From Siphonodentalium dalli (lineage: Eukaryota > Mollusca > Scaphopoda > Gadilida > Siphonodentaliidae): a DNA stretch of 64,000 nt. The notes under the pieces were generated by a model, which saw only the letters and a program-made list of their open reading frames with translations, made no database searches and was not told the DNA's origin. Both the position numbers and the translations under genes were made by a program. The stretch lies in contig CP136066.1 of the NCBI GenBank assembly GCA_032622095.1, positions 60,728,609 to 60,792,608 on the forward strand. Reading direction: 5' to 3'. Positions within the stretch are counted from its first letter, which is position 1; every line of letters starts with the position of its first letter. Shown in pieces: positions 24,601-34,313 of this stretch.

Positions 24601-27600
24601 GGAAGCATCACTAAATTAACCCTCTGGGGACCTCATTCTGCAAATGTCTGGCACCATATTCTCTGGCCTGTTCATCCTTTATCTTAGAAGATGAAGATGA
24701 TTACTTGATGGTTGCCTATTTGCCGAGATTGTCTTTGATAACGTCTTTCTCTTCAGAAAATCAGTACATATGAAAATGACGACTTGATGGTTGCTGTTTT
24801 GCCAAGATTGTGTTTGATAACGTCTTTCTCTTCAGATAATCAGTACATATGAAAATGACGACTTGATGGTTGCCTATTTTGCCAAGATTGTGTTTGATAA
24901 CGTCTTTCTCTTCAGATAATCAGTACATATGAAAATGACGACTTGATGGCTGCTGTTTTGCCAAGGTTTTCTAAGATAATGTCTCTCTCTTCAGATAATC
25001 AGTACATATGAAGATGATGATTTAATGGTTGCTGTTTTGCCTAGATTGTCTGAGATAATGTCACTCTGGGAATTCCTTCTTATAAAAAGTGAAAGCGGCG
25101 ATCAACCAAAACCACAAGTTAACAAAATTTTCAATGAATTCAAAGCGCTCCATGAAAACGTGCAGAAGTTGTGTCAGGAATATCTTACGCCTGTCAGCAA
25201 AAACAGAGAAAATGAGCAAAGCTTATTTGAGGTGAGTGATCCTGACTACAGAGACATATAATCTAGTGATGAATCAATATGGGGAAATCACCTTTGGCCT
25301 ATACCCAATTGTTAAAATATAGTATATCTAGACATAATCTAGTACAAAAGGTCAAGCACAATGACACTTATTATAAGCAAAATTCATTGAAACTGATTGT
25401 CTCCTGATCTAACAGCAAAGTATAGTCACAGTTACCGATTATAAAGTGAAATTCCACATACGATATTGGATATTGAACTTCATCATACATGTAATTGCCG
25501 GTATGTCAAGTGTCCAAGGACAGTTTATTTGCACATTGTGCCATGTTCTACTTTCACTTACTGCAGAGTTAGTGCTTACAATGTTTATTTTGTCGTGGTT
25601 AATATATCAAAACGCCCTCATTCCAGATTACTCCTCAATATTACTAAGGCTTAAACAAATTGTACCTGTGTTTCCAGTAACGGACCAAAAATATTTTTGG
25701 TAGGTAGGTAGGGAATTAAATTTTAATTTTTAATTTTTTTTAACCCCAAATAAAAAAATTGGAGATTATTTTGCTGGGAATTATGACTGAAAACAGCTAT
25801 TATGACTTTCTGAATTATTTTATTGTATTAAATGAATGAATATCTAATAACAATTATATTCATGCATATATGAATACAATTATATATACATTATGTAGTA
25901 TACATGTATGTAAATACATATACAAGTAATATAGTATTTTTGCCTTGGAGCTATTTACTAGTCTGTAATTAAGGATGAGTTTATATACAGATGTACCAGT
26001 CACACCACTCAAACCCAAATAACATCCCACCACCCCCACTGTTTCTATGAATTATGGTGGTTTAGCTTGGTAAGCCCACGCTGATCAAAGGTGTTTATCG
26101 AAACAGTTAAGGGGCGACAGACCGACATCCATGTGCAAGGGCAGAAGATATACATTGTAATGTAAGAACAGGACAGTCGGATTATACCCAAATTAAATTC
26201 AAAAGGCAGTGTTTGTATATTATATATAAAGCCAAATTAATCACCTACATTGTACGAAAACCGATTGAAACCAAATTTGGTACGTGAGTTTCTCAGCCCA
26301 AAATACAGATCGAGTTCGAATATGGGATTGATACAATTTTTTTCAATTCAGTTATGGCCCTATTATGAAAACAAAACAAAACAAAAATTAATAGATTGAA
26401 CTCCTTGCTCGATTTAAAAAAAAATTATTTAAAGATTTTTTAAAAACCTTTTGTAATAAAAAAATAAATTTTAATTTATATAACTTTTTTTTTATTGACA
26501 CTTGCATTTATTTTCATTTAGATATCCAGTTCTTACACCTGCTATCTTTATAAAGGTCTGAGTTATCCCAACAATACTGTGTTCACTGGACTTCTGTAAA
26601 ATTCCTAAAATGCACATGTTATAAGACAGGCTTTCCGCTAGGTATAAATTACCGGGGCCGTTTGGCAATTTGGGGGAAAACTTCAAAACAGTATAGTCAG
26701 TAACACATCTCCGAGATATCGTTGGCCGAATGATCTGCAAGCACTCAAAATGTCTTATTTCTTGAGGTATTATTTACTAGCTTAATGTGGGTTGTTAGTA
26801 TGCCAATTTAAAACACACAAAAAGAAATTTTCGAGATTAAACATATGTCAAAATGCGTTGAATATACGAGTTCACTTTCGATTTCCGGTTTGTATAACCA
26901 CGTGACCCTACGGATATAGAGTTTTCCAACTTCGATGGAACAGGCCCAAGGCAGTACGTCCCATCCATGGACATTTTCGTGTATGCCTATCTGGCTGCCA
27001 ATCATGCTTTCCACGTGGCCTGATTACTAATTATAGCCAAAATGGCAAAAGAGAAATGACAACAATCAGTGATGGAGCAATGGAGTTATTTCCCATTCAA
27101 CACGAGTAACACCGATGGGCCAGTACGTGTGACTATTTACAACTTTTTCCAAAATAAAATACAAGAGGTGTGCACTCGAGTGCTAGCATACCCCCACCGT
27201 GGCAAATTCAACCCGCATTATCCGTAAACCCAACAAAAAAGATTTTTTACTAATAATATCGATATGGTGTCACAAGAAGCTTGTACAGAAAAAATTATTC
27301 AAATTGGTTCATATTTGTTAAAGTTATTAAGTCGGACAGAATTTTCTAAGTCAAAATAAGTCGAAAATGAAGTGTAATATTACGAAAAACAGTCTGAGCC
27401 AATCCCTAGCCGCATCATGTAGAGAGGGTATTGTGAGAAGCATGTATACCAAAAATTATTGAAATCGGTTCATATTTGTTAAAGTTATGAAGTCAGACAG
27501 AATTTTCTAAGTCAAAATAAGTCGAAAATGAGGCGTAACTTTAGAAAAAAAAGTCGGACCGAACCGCAATTAGCATCATGCGGAGAGGCAGTCCTACTAG

Positions 27601-30600
27601 TAAGGAGATTGCATACAAATTTTTATTTGAAATCGGTTCATAGTTGTTCGAGTTATGAGGTCGGATGGATGGACGGAAGCCGGACACACGGAGGGAGAAA
27701 GCGTGACGGACGGACGCAGTCAATCCAGTATACCCCCCATTTTCTTCGAAAGTGGGGGTATAATAAGAGAATAGATGTATTTATTTGAGAAAATATTACT
27801 ATTGTCAGAGCTACATGTAGCTAGGGGCGTGGAAAGTCCTGTGTGTAGATTGTCCAACAAGGTCAAAAGAGTGCCGGTGACGTATATAACTGCTGAATGG
27901 TTACGTCGCCCCAAAATTGTGTTTTGGGTACCTATATAGGATCTCTGATCTGTGCTCTACTCAGCGTGAGCGTTCTTGATTCTTCATTAATTAAGGTGAA
28001 GTCGAAACTTTTTTGTTCCCGAATTCGAGAACAATTCAATTTTCTCAGTTGTTGTCACAACTGTGCTTGTTTGTTGTGTTTGCAATAGAGGATTTAATAT
28101 AGGCGGAGACTAAATACTCAAGCCCCACAGGTCATATGCAAATATGCAAATGACTGACAGCCAAATGGGCGTAAACGAAAATGTCCGTGGATGAGACGTC
28201 GGGTGAAGGCAGTCAGTGAAGATTGTGAAGTTATTTATGTATTTGATGACAGATTTTTTTTTTTAGGCGGACATAGTTCATGGTGGAAAACTTGGATCGG
28301 GGAATGGGACCCATAAAGGGATCCCTTGCCCATATAGCGGAAACCCTGTATAAGAGCAATGACTCCCAGGAGGCTAGCAATATTTGTTTATCAGATACCA
28401 CCTGTTAAACTCTCCCATGTATTATGATGCTCAATATATGCATTGTGCTCCTAGGTGTCTAATTCCATCATATAACCACCGCTTGTCATGTTGTCTTGCT
28501 AACAGGGTTGGTGATTTTTTTGATTATTTTAAATAAATCCATTTTTTTTTTTTTTATTTAAATCAAGATTTTTTTGATTTAAATCAATTTTTTGATTTTT
28601 TTATCTAACTGTTATGAAAATATGTAATTGTGCAATTTCTCTGATAAATGAAGGTTCTGAAAGGTGGTGCTTATTATATCCAAGGCTGGATTAATAAGAA
28701 TTCTATGATCATGTTAGTATTTAATATTTTTTGTATACCAATCAAACACAAATATCATGGCTGTACAGATATATCGATCATGTACTTTATGCATACACTA
28801 AGGTTTATGTGGTGTCCAATGTTGTGATATCTGGAAATGTAGACCTGTGCTTAAACTTTTACTAATAAATTTAGTCAATTTTCACTGAAATCTGAATATT
28901 ATCAATCATATTTGCTCTCAGTGACAGTAATCACATCATACTTGTATATCGAGTATAGACACTAGACAACTACTAGTAGAGTAGTTAGATGGCAGAATAT
29001 ATCGTGGAGTTACTCAGTTAGCATTTACATGTATGGCAATCAGAAAAGGAAACAGAATTAAACAGTGTAGTTGCAAACAATACTAACAATGCTAAGCAGA
29101 ACAGGCCATTTGCTGGAGCAGTAAATACGGTACCATGCAGTAAACCTGTAGTTTCTATAGGTTGATAATTACAGTACAATTTCATATCTATTATCCAATT
29201 TGTATACTGTTTAATCATAGTCATGTTATAGTTTACAGAAACACCGTTAGATATTGCAGTTCTTGACTTTTTATCATGATTTAAAAAATTTCAACCCTGC
29301 TTGCTAATTTGCTATTATGTTTCTGGGGATGCTGAATTGCTATGATATTGGTAGAGCAAACTGATGCTTTTGAGAAAAATTAACACTATTTTTATGTTTA
29401 CTCATACATTGTATGGTACACAGTGTCGACATTCGGATTGATCACTCATCGATCGTAAATGTACATCTTTCTGTCTATCTGTAGACACTTTACGCATGGT
29501 GTGATAACTCAAACATTATCTATCCGATCGGTACCAAATTTTGTATATGAGTTTCTCAGCTCAAAATACAGATCAAGGTCAAATGTTTTTTTTTAACAGA
29601 GTTAGGCGACACCAATTTTTAAGTCTGGTTTACAAACGTTGTGGGGAGAAAACAAGTAGATGCAGGAGGGAAAAAAAAACCAAAACCAAAAAAATTGTTC
29701 CCCCAATTTATATCAAGTAAATCGTGGAATTTTACATAAATTTTACAAAAATTGTGAAAAAATGTTTTTGAATGAAGTTCTGAACCAAACAAGAAATTTC
29801 TTGTCATGAAATACATGAAAATATGGATCTGTAAATGATCCTAAGCAGAACCGGATGCGACAGCACATGAAAATAAGTACGCGTGTACAAAATTTTGGGA
29901 GAAAAAAGTTTGTTTTTTTCTTCATGAAATGGAAAAAAAGCTGTAGGAGGTGTTCGTAAACCAGACTTAAAAATTGGTGTTGCCTTATGGCCCTTTTTAG
30001 AAAAACCTTTTTTCATTTTTGTCTTAGATTGAACTCCTTGTTTATATATTTCAATCCAATTTTTCATTTCCAGGTTTTTGATAAAGCACCTCTCACCCCC
30101 CATCGTTTTTGGTACTGTCAGTTGATCGATTTGTAAAATATTAACCTCTTTTACCCATTCCATCAGCTGATTCCATGTCATTTAACCTTTTCCATTATTA
30201 TATAACTATATTATTTTAAAATCTGAAATGGCAAATTGCAACAACAAAAATAGAACTGCTTACACTATGGAAGTGATGTTGAAGACATAATGATTAACAT
30301 GTTCACTGCCGACGCCCATTCAATTACATGCAAAAAGTATGAGATGACTTTTAGTCGGCAGTGAATGTGTAAACAGGCTTTTGAGGATAGATTCTACATC
30401 GCTTGGAAAATTGTTGGATTTTTTACCATAAAATTACCATCATTAGTTTCTAAAATTCTTGGAAAAATAAAAATAAAAAGCCTCCCTCCCTCATCCAATT
30501 TCCCATATATAATTGCCTGAGAACACAGGTATCTATTTCTACAGGCCTTATTATAACAAGACAGATTTTGTACTTTTTATGACCTGATCGATATATCTTT

Positions 30601-32248
30601 TCCCTTATAGATTAAAGATGATGAACTGGCACGATGTCTTGGACTAGAACATGGGACATACCTCCCATTAAATGACGTTCAGACGGAACATCTCCCGGAA
30701 AGTTACAAGACATTCTGTTCATCTCGAAATCCACCTCTGCTCCCTCCTCCTACAACTAATGTCGTCACCATTCCCGTCATATCTACCAATGACAAAACGA
30801 AAAATCGCAACATTGTGTTTCCAGCTAATATCACATCATCATTAAAATTCATTCAGCCTTCTCCACAGATTTCTACCATGTCTAAAATGACTCCTACCTC
30901 TCAAGTGTTCACTACGACCTCCACTAGTCCGAAAATAATTACAGTATCGCCAAGTAAACTTTATTCCGGCAGCAGCAGACAGAACTTACAAGCTCCTAGA
31001 ACGTTTGGTGACTCGGTTATAACAACTGGTAATATTAGTAGTTCGTCCATGTCAACTAACACTATCGTGCCAGTTATATATAGTAACAATACTGGTGCTA
31101 TATATAGTAACGATCCTAGTGCTATGAATCAAATTGTTCCGATAAGTGTGCCAAGTAGTAATGTTCCAGTTCCTATTAATACTGTTGTTCAGACTGTTCC
31201 GGTGTCTATCATAATGAAGGATAACTATCGTGCCATTCCTGCCGTCAGTTCTAGTTCTTCATCATTGGTTATGTCATCCGTTCCATCAACAGTTCCATAC
31301 AAACCTGTTGTAACGACTGGGATATTTTCTCATAAATCTAGTGCTGAACAAACGTCACTTCTAAAGACTTCTTGTGCTAACTCTGAGCAAACTTCACTTT
31401 TAAAGAATTCTAGTGCTAACACAGAGCAAATGTCACTTCTGAAAGGTTCTAGTCAAGGTTCTACGAAAGTAGTTCTTCCACAAGGGGAGGCAACTAATAG
31501 TTTTGTTGACATCAGTTCTCTCATTCCGACTCCGAAAGCAGCTATCACGTCATCAGCGAACGCAGTCAATGGAATCAGCGTCCTTAAAGGAATGACAAGT
31601 TTGTCTGCAAGGAGTTCTGCAAGTCCAGATCTGAATGTTTCTCCTTCTAAATTGGTGAACTTTGCGACGAACAGTTCGACTATTTTGGTGAATTCCGTTG
31701 GCGATCCAATATCTGCGTCTCCGGAGAAGTACATCTCGTTATTGAGTGGTAGCACCGTGCTCATGCCAGCAGTGGAGAACCAGTCTAAATCTGTGGTAGA
31801 TGGTTCTGGTGTTGAGGCATTTATCGTCGACCAATCAGGATTGAATTCCACAGAGACAAGCTTTGTTTCGAATGTGTTGTCTCAAGACGGAGATAATAAT
31901 GAAGCGAACGTTGATGCAGATTCGTCGGAAATGGTCCCGGTGATTGAAATGGATTGCAATAATTCAAACATAATCATTACCGACGACGGGAGTTTAGAAG
32001 ATGGTTCACAACTCATCGACGTTGACAATCTTGCCGGAGACCAGCTTGATGCTCCTATTCTCACAACCCCCGAGCAAATAATATCGGCGGATTCACAGAT
32101 ATATCAAACACCCGATGGAGTTATTATTATTCAGAATCCGGATGGTTCTACTTTCCAGCTGCAGGGAGCACAGGATGATCTCATTCAGACGATAAATGAC
32201 TTATTATCGAGTCAGGTTACTCAAGTTGAGGAAGAAGCCACCTCCTGA
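8337..32248 (+). CDS. znf839: ZNF839-like zinc-finger/AT-hook nuclear protein (five coding exons)
   Basis: Spliced CDS joins 8337-9606, 18364-18519, 23478-23701, 24995-25231 and 30611-32248: 3525 bases, 1174 residues. Every junction has GT/AG and keeps frame. Order of parts: acidic, Q/N-rich N-terminus; basic nuclear-localisation-like region about residues 320-362; CGRVSKPPK at 364-372; one atypical C2H2 finger (C436, C439, H452, H459; spacing C-x2-C-x12-H-x6-H); Pro-rich linker; AT-hook RRPGRPRVKKRGR near 520-532; helical segment in exon 4; long Ser/Thr/Asn-rich C-terminus ending in a PDG-containing acidic stretch. The finger plus the GRVSKPPK motif and the CINP neighbour point to ZNF839, whose molecular function is poorly known; DNA binding is inferred. 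Start choice: ATG with A at -3 and G at +4, preceded by an in-frame TAA at 8331. It is longer than human ZNF839. Confidence 0.85.
9822..10350. mobile_element. MITE family G, copy 1
   Basis: Starts TTAAAGGCGGCGTTTG and ends CAACGCCGCC...CTTTAA, so it has terminal inverted repeats. Its interior (caccataaacag, aaacgctctttat, cttttgtttacataacaa) is shared with 18592-19105. It splits the left arm of fold-back 2 from its counterpart, so it inserted later. Confidence 0.75.
12100..14300. other. Central region of fold-back 2
   Basis: No recognisable gene, transposase or strong repeat. Scattered short open frames are not protein-like and have no splice context. Confidence 0.5.
17341..17665. repeat. 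52-bp minisatellite, about six units
   Basis: GGGTACCCAGAAGGGATGG recurs near 17364, 17417, 17470, 17522, 17574 and 17632 (spacing 52-58 bp), each followed by gcaggtattttttt and atgtttctgtttgtta. Because 52 is not a multiple of three, apparent repetitive proteins in several frames are artefacts. Confidence 0.9.
18102..18116 (+). repeat. G homopolymer run (about 15 nt)
   Basis: An uninterrupted G tract between ttgctgtt and actat in intron 1 of the ZNF839-like gene, about 250 bp before exon 2. Confidence 0.9.
18364..18519 (+). CDS. znf839: ZNF839-like gene, coding exon 2 (C2H2 finger)
   Basis: 156 bases between TTATAG and G|GTACTAG; phase 1 in and out. It encodes the single zinc finger, with C436, C439, H452 and H459 and the linker GKGYVGRGGLAR, followed by an acidic tail. 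It is too short for simple open-frame scans, but both splice sites and phase agree with the flanking exons. Confidence 0.9.
18592..19105. mobile_element. MITE family G, copy 2
   Basis: Starts TTAAAGGCACG and ends CGTACCTTTAA; shares the ordered internal words of the copy at 9822-10350. About 514 bp, non-coding. Confidence 0.75.
19116..19213. mobile_element. MITE family D (mariner-like), left-half fragment
   Basis: Begins CAGTAATGCCCTAAATAATC and follows the family D left arm to the gccattcatctgaaagctct region, then diverges. The right arm is missing. Confidence 0.75.
19366..20343. mobile_element. Non-autonomous hAT element with 8-bp target duplication
   Basis: Ends are CAGGGTTTCCGCTA and TAGCGGAAACCCTG. 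Both sides carry the direct repeat TTTTTAGC (19358-19365 and 20344-20351), the 8-bp duplication expected for hAT. Length 978 bp; no intact transposase seen. It landed inside an AGCTCACCTGAG-type dispersed repeat, which resumes at 20352. Confidence 0.85.
20352..20720. repeat. Dispersed mollusc-type repeat (AGCTCACCTGAG family)
   Basis: Begins with the ctcacctgagaagaagtctcc block and continues with cagatttgttcaaatgaggt and accataactctttccc words that recur at 21280-21490, 50880-51745, 51746-52180 and 52620-53060. Non-coding. Confidence 0.65.
20830..21600. mobile_element. MITE family C, double-palindrome copy with an internal insertion
   Basis: First palindrome 20848-20939 (gcagaatgaggtcc to ggacctaattctgc), then the family spacer to about 21060. 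Foreign dispersed-repeat sequence follows to about 21490, then a second palindrome (about 21494-21585) ending gcaaaggtcagacacac. Confidence 0.65.
22847..23300. mobile_element. MITE family K, copy 1
   Basis: Terminal inverted repeats CAATCCGATCAGA and TCTGATCGGATTGAGTACC; interior shared with copies at 43546, 46433, 53284 and 53777 (ttatcaacattttattcaa, cttgattttagagttatcc, gaagccaaagaaatagtaa). About 454 bp. The open frames over it are not genes. Confidence 0.8.
23478..23701 (+). CDS. znf839: ZNF839-like gene, coding exon 3 (AT-hook)
   Basis: 224 bases from TTTCCAG| to GAA|GTAAAT; enters in phase 1, leaves in phase 0. Encodes residues 476-550: a Pro-rich linker, then the AT-hook-like RRPGRPRVKKRGR and a second basic cluster ERKRHK. 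AT-hooks bind the minor groove of AT-rich DNA; that role is inferred here. Confidence 0.88.
23953..24126. mobile_element. Family P2 TTAA element, decayed copy
   Basis: Left end cccttccatgactggagctt and right end cagctcccgtcatgaaaagg match the P2 termini seen intact at 62591-62824. Internal palindrome words (gcattctctt, gggagactcgcata) are present but degenerate. Confidence 0.6.
24548..24641. mobile_element. MITE family C palindrome
   Basis: Arms gcagaatgaggtc and gacctcattctgc around a tggtgatgctagccc/ggaagcatcactaaatt centre. The family spacer lies on its left (24425-24547), so this is the right half of an element. Confidence 0.7.
24680..24994 (+). repeat. Tandem array of decoy 5' ends of exon 4
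   Basis: Units of 79-80 bp, each containing a pyrimidine tract with TTCAG and the first about 55 bases of exon 4 (ataatcagtacatatgaaaa). Acceptor-like AG ends fall at 24756, 24835, 24915 and 24994; a worn first copy starts near 24680. Only 24994 leads to an open exon: from 24836 the frame stops after 27 codons, and from 24916 after 31. Copies are nearly identical to each other. Confidence 0.85.
24995..25231 (+). CDS. znf839: ZNF839-like gene, coding exon 4
   Basis: 237 bases, phase 0 at both ends, from CTCTTCAG| to GAG|GTGAGT. Encodes residues 551-629, a helical segment rich in Leu and Glu with no familiar motif (LMVAVLPRLSEIMSLWEFLL). The acceptor is the last of four equivalent tandem copies; earlier ones would insert a premature stop. 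Confidence 0.88.
26628..28350. mobile_element. hAT-ended composite element
   Basis: Ends CAGGCTTTCCGCTAGG and TAGCGGAAACCCTG match the family of the element at 19366-20343. Flanks share TATAAGA on both sides, a probable target duplication one base short of eight. The interior contains a GGGGGTATA-type dispersed repeat. Confidence 0.6.
27165..27765. repeat. Dispersed GGGGGTATA-type repeat with internal sub-repeats
   Basis: Three diverged sub-blocks (near 27290, 27430, 27600) share 'cggttcatatttgttaaagtta' and 'cagaattttctaagtcaaaa' words, followed by a gacggacggac stretch and the end tccagtatacccccca...gtgggggtataa. The same ending occurs at 48370-48415. Confidence 0.65.
29605..29983. mobile_element. 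PIF/Harbinger-like MITE with TTA target duplication
   Basis: Terminal inverted repeats GGCGACACCAATTTTTAAGT and the complement at the right end (AAAAATTGGTGTTGCC). Flanks are TTA on both sides. A paralogous copy of the host repeat at 26340-26400 shows the uninterrupted site cagTTAtggccc, supporting the boundaries. Non-coding; superfamily inferred from TSD and GGC ends. Confidence 0.75.
30298..30369. mobile_element. 72-bp hairpin at a TTAA site
   Basis: TTAA followed by CATGTTCACTGCCGACG and ending GTCGGCAGTGAATGTG, then a mutated TTAA. Ends resemble the 845-bp element at 42056-42900 (CATGTTGAGTGCC). Confidence 0.6.
30611..32248 (+). CDS. znf839: ZNF839-like gene, terminal coding exon 5
   Basis: Starts after TTATAG| in phase 0 and ends at TGA 32246-32248; 545 residues (630-1174). 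It is a long low-complexity Ser/Thr/Asn/Val-rich region with a threefold repeat of about 17 residues (SAEQTSLLK, NSEQTSLLK, NTEQMSLLK near 31345-31445), then an acidic end with PDGVIIIQNPDG. Such regions suggest a disordered activation-type segment; this is inference. The antisense open frame at 31453-31851 is a composition shadow. Confidence 0.9.
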   Translation: MKDDELARCLGLEHGTYLPLNDVQTEHLPESYKTFCSSRNPPLLPPPTTNVVTIPVISTNDKTKNRNIVFPANITSSLKFIQPSPQISTMSKMTPTSQVFTTTSTSPKIITVSPSKLYSGSSRQNLQAPRTFGDSVITTGNISSSSMSTNTIVPVIYSNNTGAIYSNDPSAMNQIVPISVPSSNVPVPINTVVQTVPVSIIMKDNYRAIPAVSSSSSSLVMSSVPSTVPYKPVVTTGIFSHKSSAEQTSLLKTSCANSEQTSLLKNSSANTEQMSLLKGSSQGSTKVVLPQGEATNSFVDISSLIPTPKAAITSSANAVNGISVLKGMTSLSARSSASPDLNVSPSKLVNFATNSSTILVNSVGDPISASPEKYISLLSGSTVLMPAVENQSKSVVDGSGVEAFIVDQSGLNSTETSFVSNVLSQDGDNNEANVDADSSEMVPVIEMDCNNSNIIITDDGSLEDGSQLIDVDNLAGDQLDAPILTTPEQIISADSQIYQTPDGVIIIQNPDGSTFQLQGAQDDLIQTINDLLSSQVTQVEEEATS

Positions 32249-32492
32249 AATTAGAATTCAGCGACTGCGTTGTGTTCACAGGGCTTTTACCGTTTTTGTA
32301 TGCATTTTCATAGTACTGTAGTTTGAGGCGGAAAAAATCCTGATTTCGCCCAATGATGAACTTCCTAATTTCATGCAACTGATTAGCAAGATTTGTTTTT
32401 AAACAGCTATTTGTCGGTGTCTCAGCAGAATGATGACACCAAACATGAACTTTATTCAGTTATCACCGGTGACATATAAATGTTGAAATCTA

Positions 32493-33475
32493 CATGGATT
32501 GTTTGTTATAACTTTCAGAAAAAAAAATTCTGGACACCAGGTGTTGTCGCCCACTATACCGATAGTATAATAACACTCCGCCTCGCATTACAGTACAGCA
32601 AAAATGTGTACAAATAATTACGTTCATCCACAGTGACACATAATTATGCATGCCTGTGTACATAAAACCCTGTGCCAAATACATTCTCTTATAAATGCGA
32701 GTCAACCATAGGTCGCCTCGCATATATAAGAGAATACATTGGCCTAACAAATTTTATAATATTTTTTATAATTGTTAAAAAAATGTAAGAAAACATAAAA
32801 AAAAGAAGATAACATATTGTTAAAGAATATAAGAAATAATGATAAAAAAAATGATAAAAATTGTTAAAGAATGTAAGAAAAAATGATAAAAATTGTTAGG
32901 CCAATGCATTCTCTTATATATGCGAGGCGACCTATGGTTGACTCGCATATATAAGAGAATGCATTGGCACAGGGTTTTTGTAACAGTTCAGGAAGCTCCC
33001 ATCATGATAGGGTTAATGAATTGTTTGTTATAACTTCATAAAATTGTTTTCTGGCCACCAGCTGTTGTCGCCCACTATACCGATAGTATACATGTAATAA
33101 CACTCTGCCTCGCATTACAGTACTATGAAATTATTCCCGTTCATCCACAGTGACACATAACAATGCACGCCTGTGTACATAAAACCCTGTGCCAATGCAT
33201 TCTCTTATATATGTGAGTCGACCATAGGTCGCCTCACATATATAAGAGAATGCATTGGCCTAACAAGTTTTATATTATTTTTTATAATTGTTAAAAAAAG
33301 TGTAACAAAAAATGAAAAAAAATGATAAAAATTGTTAGGCCAATGCATTCTCTTATATATAAGAGGATGCATTGGCACAGGGTTTTCGAAAACAATTCAG
33401 GAAGCTCCCATCATGAAAGGGTTAATGGATTGTTTGTTATAATTTCATAAAATTGTTTTCTGGTCATCCACAGTG
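32493..33475. repeat. Large tandem duplication containing TATATAAG palindromes
   Basis: Unit 1 (about 32493-33012) and unit 2 (about 33013-33430) share ordered words: ttgtttgttataactt, ttgtcgcccactataccgat, acgcctgtgtacataaaacc, then two palindromes (ccaatgcattctcttatata) split by an AT spacer, and caggaagctcccatcatga. A third partial unit begins at 33431. Unit 2's second palindrome has lost most of its centre. Confidence 0.75.
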
Positions 33476-33671
33476 GCATTGGATTCATTGAACCGTTTAT
33501 ACACATCGTTGCGCTGTAGCACAGAGCTTCCAAATGTAGAGTTTGATAATGTAATAAATGCAAAATTGAATATCAGAGATCAGTTTGACGCTCTTATTCT
33601 CAAAACGGCCAGGAACATACCCGGTACGACATAATTTTCTCGAAAATGGCGGAAATATATTACGCCTGCTA

Positions 33672-34134
33672 GCCTGAGTTTAGTGTGCCTGTCATTTGCA
33701 GAATGAGGTCCCCAGAGGGTGAATTTAGTGACGCTATCCCACATAGCGGGCTAGCATCACTAAATTCACCCACCCTCTGGGGATCTCATTCTGCTAAGGC
33801 CTCATCTTCTCTGGAAGGTTTCTTTGTTATTATATTTCTATAGAAACTTCTTTCTTCACATATTCTATTTCTTTTTTAGTTTAGGTTCTCTATATCCCCC
33901 AATTGGCAGATGACACATTGCATAATCAATGTTCCCAATGGGTGTACATCACAATATTCACCATTTGGGAACTTCAATCTGAGTCTATGTCTCCCATAGC
34001 AGATCAGGCCATGCAGAATGAGGTTCCCAGAGGGTGAATTTAGTGATGCAAGCCCGCTATGCAGGATAGCGTCACTAAACTCATTCTCTGGGGACCTCAT
34101 TCTGCAAATGACAGGCACACTAAACTCAGGCTTG
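33672..34134. mobile_element. MITE family C, complete double-palindrome copy
   Basis: Outer inverted repeats AGCCTGAGTTTAGTGTGCCT and its complement at the right end enclose two palindromes (33698-33794 and 34013-34105) joined by a non-palindromic spacer of about 220 bp. Both palindromes carry gcagaatgag arms and a gtgatgctagccc-like centre. Non-coding. Confidence 0.8.
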
Positions 34135-34313
34135 TATGCCTGGGCCCTGGTAATTTCAACAATAATATTTGTCATAGACTAATGAGCTACATGTATCCCA
34201 ACAAAAAATGGATATCGGAACAGATTTTTTTTTAAACGAGATTTTGGCATAAATTTCATAACTCAAAAAAGGTGACCTATAGAGCTATAATTAAAGTAAT
34301 TGACCACTGTTAA

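Larger units (their letters stand above)
23702..24994. other. Intron 3 of the ZNF839-like gene
   Basis: Contains a decayed family P2 element (about 23953-24126), the right part of a family C element (about 24425-24665) and the decoy exon array immediately before exon 4 (about 24680-24994). Confidence 0.75.
25232..30610. other. Intron 4 of the ZNF839-like gene
   Basis: AT-rich, with a dispersed repeat at 25700-26480 that recurs at 29460-30060, a hAT-ended element (26628-28350), a low-complexity T/A tract near 28510-28620, a Harbinger-like MITE (29605-29983) and a 72-bp TTAA hairpin (30298-30369). No extra exon recognised. Confidence 0.7.

Noticed and set aside
31453-31851. 132-codon antisense frame opposite exon 5
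   Set aside because: It mirrors the biased codon composition of the Ser/Asn-rich sense exon; no independent features.
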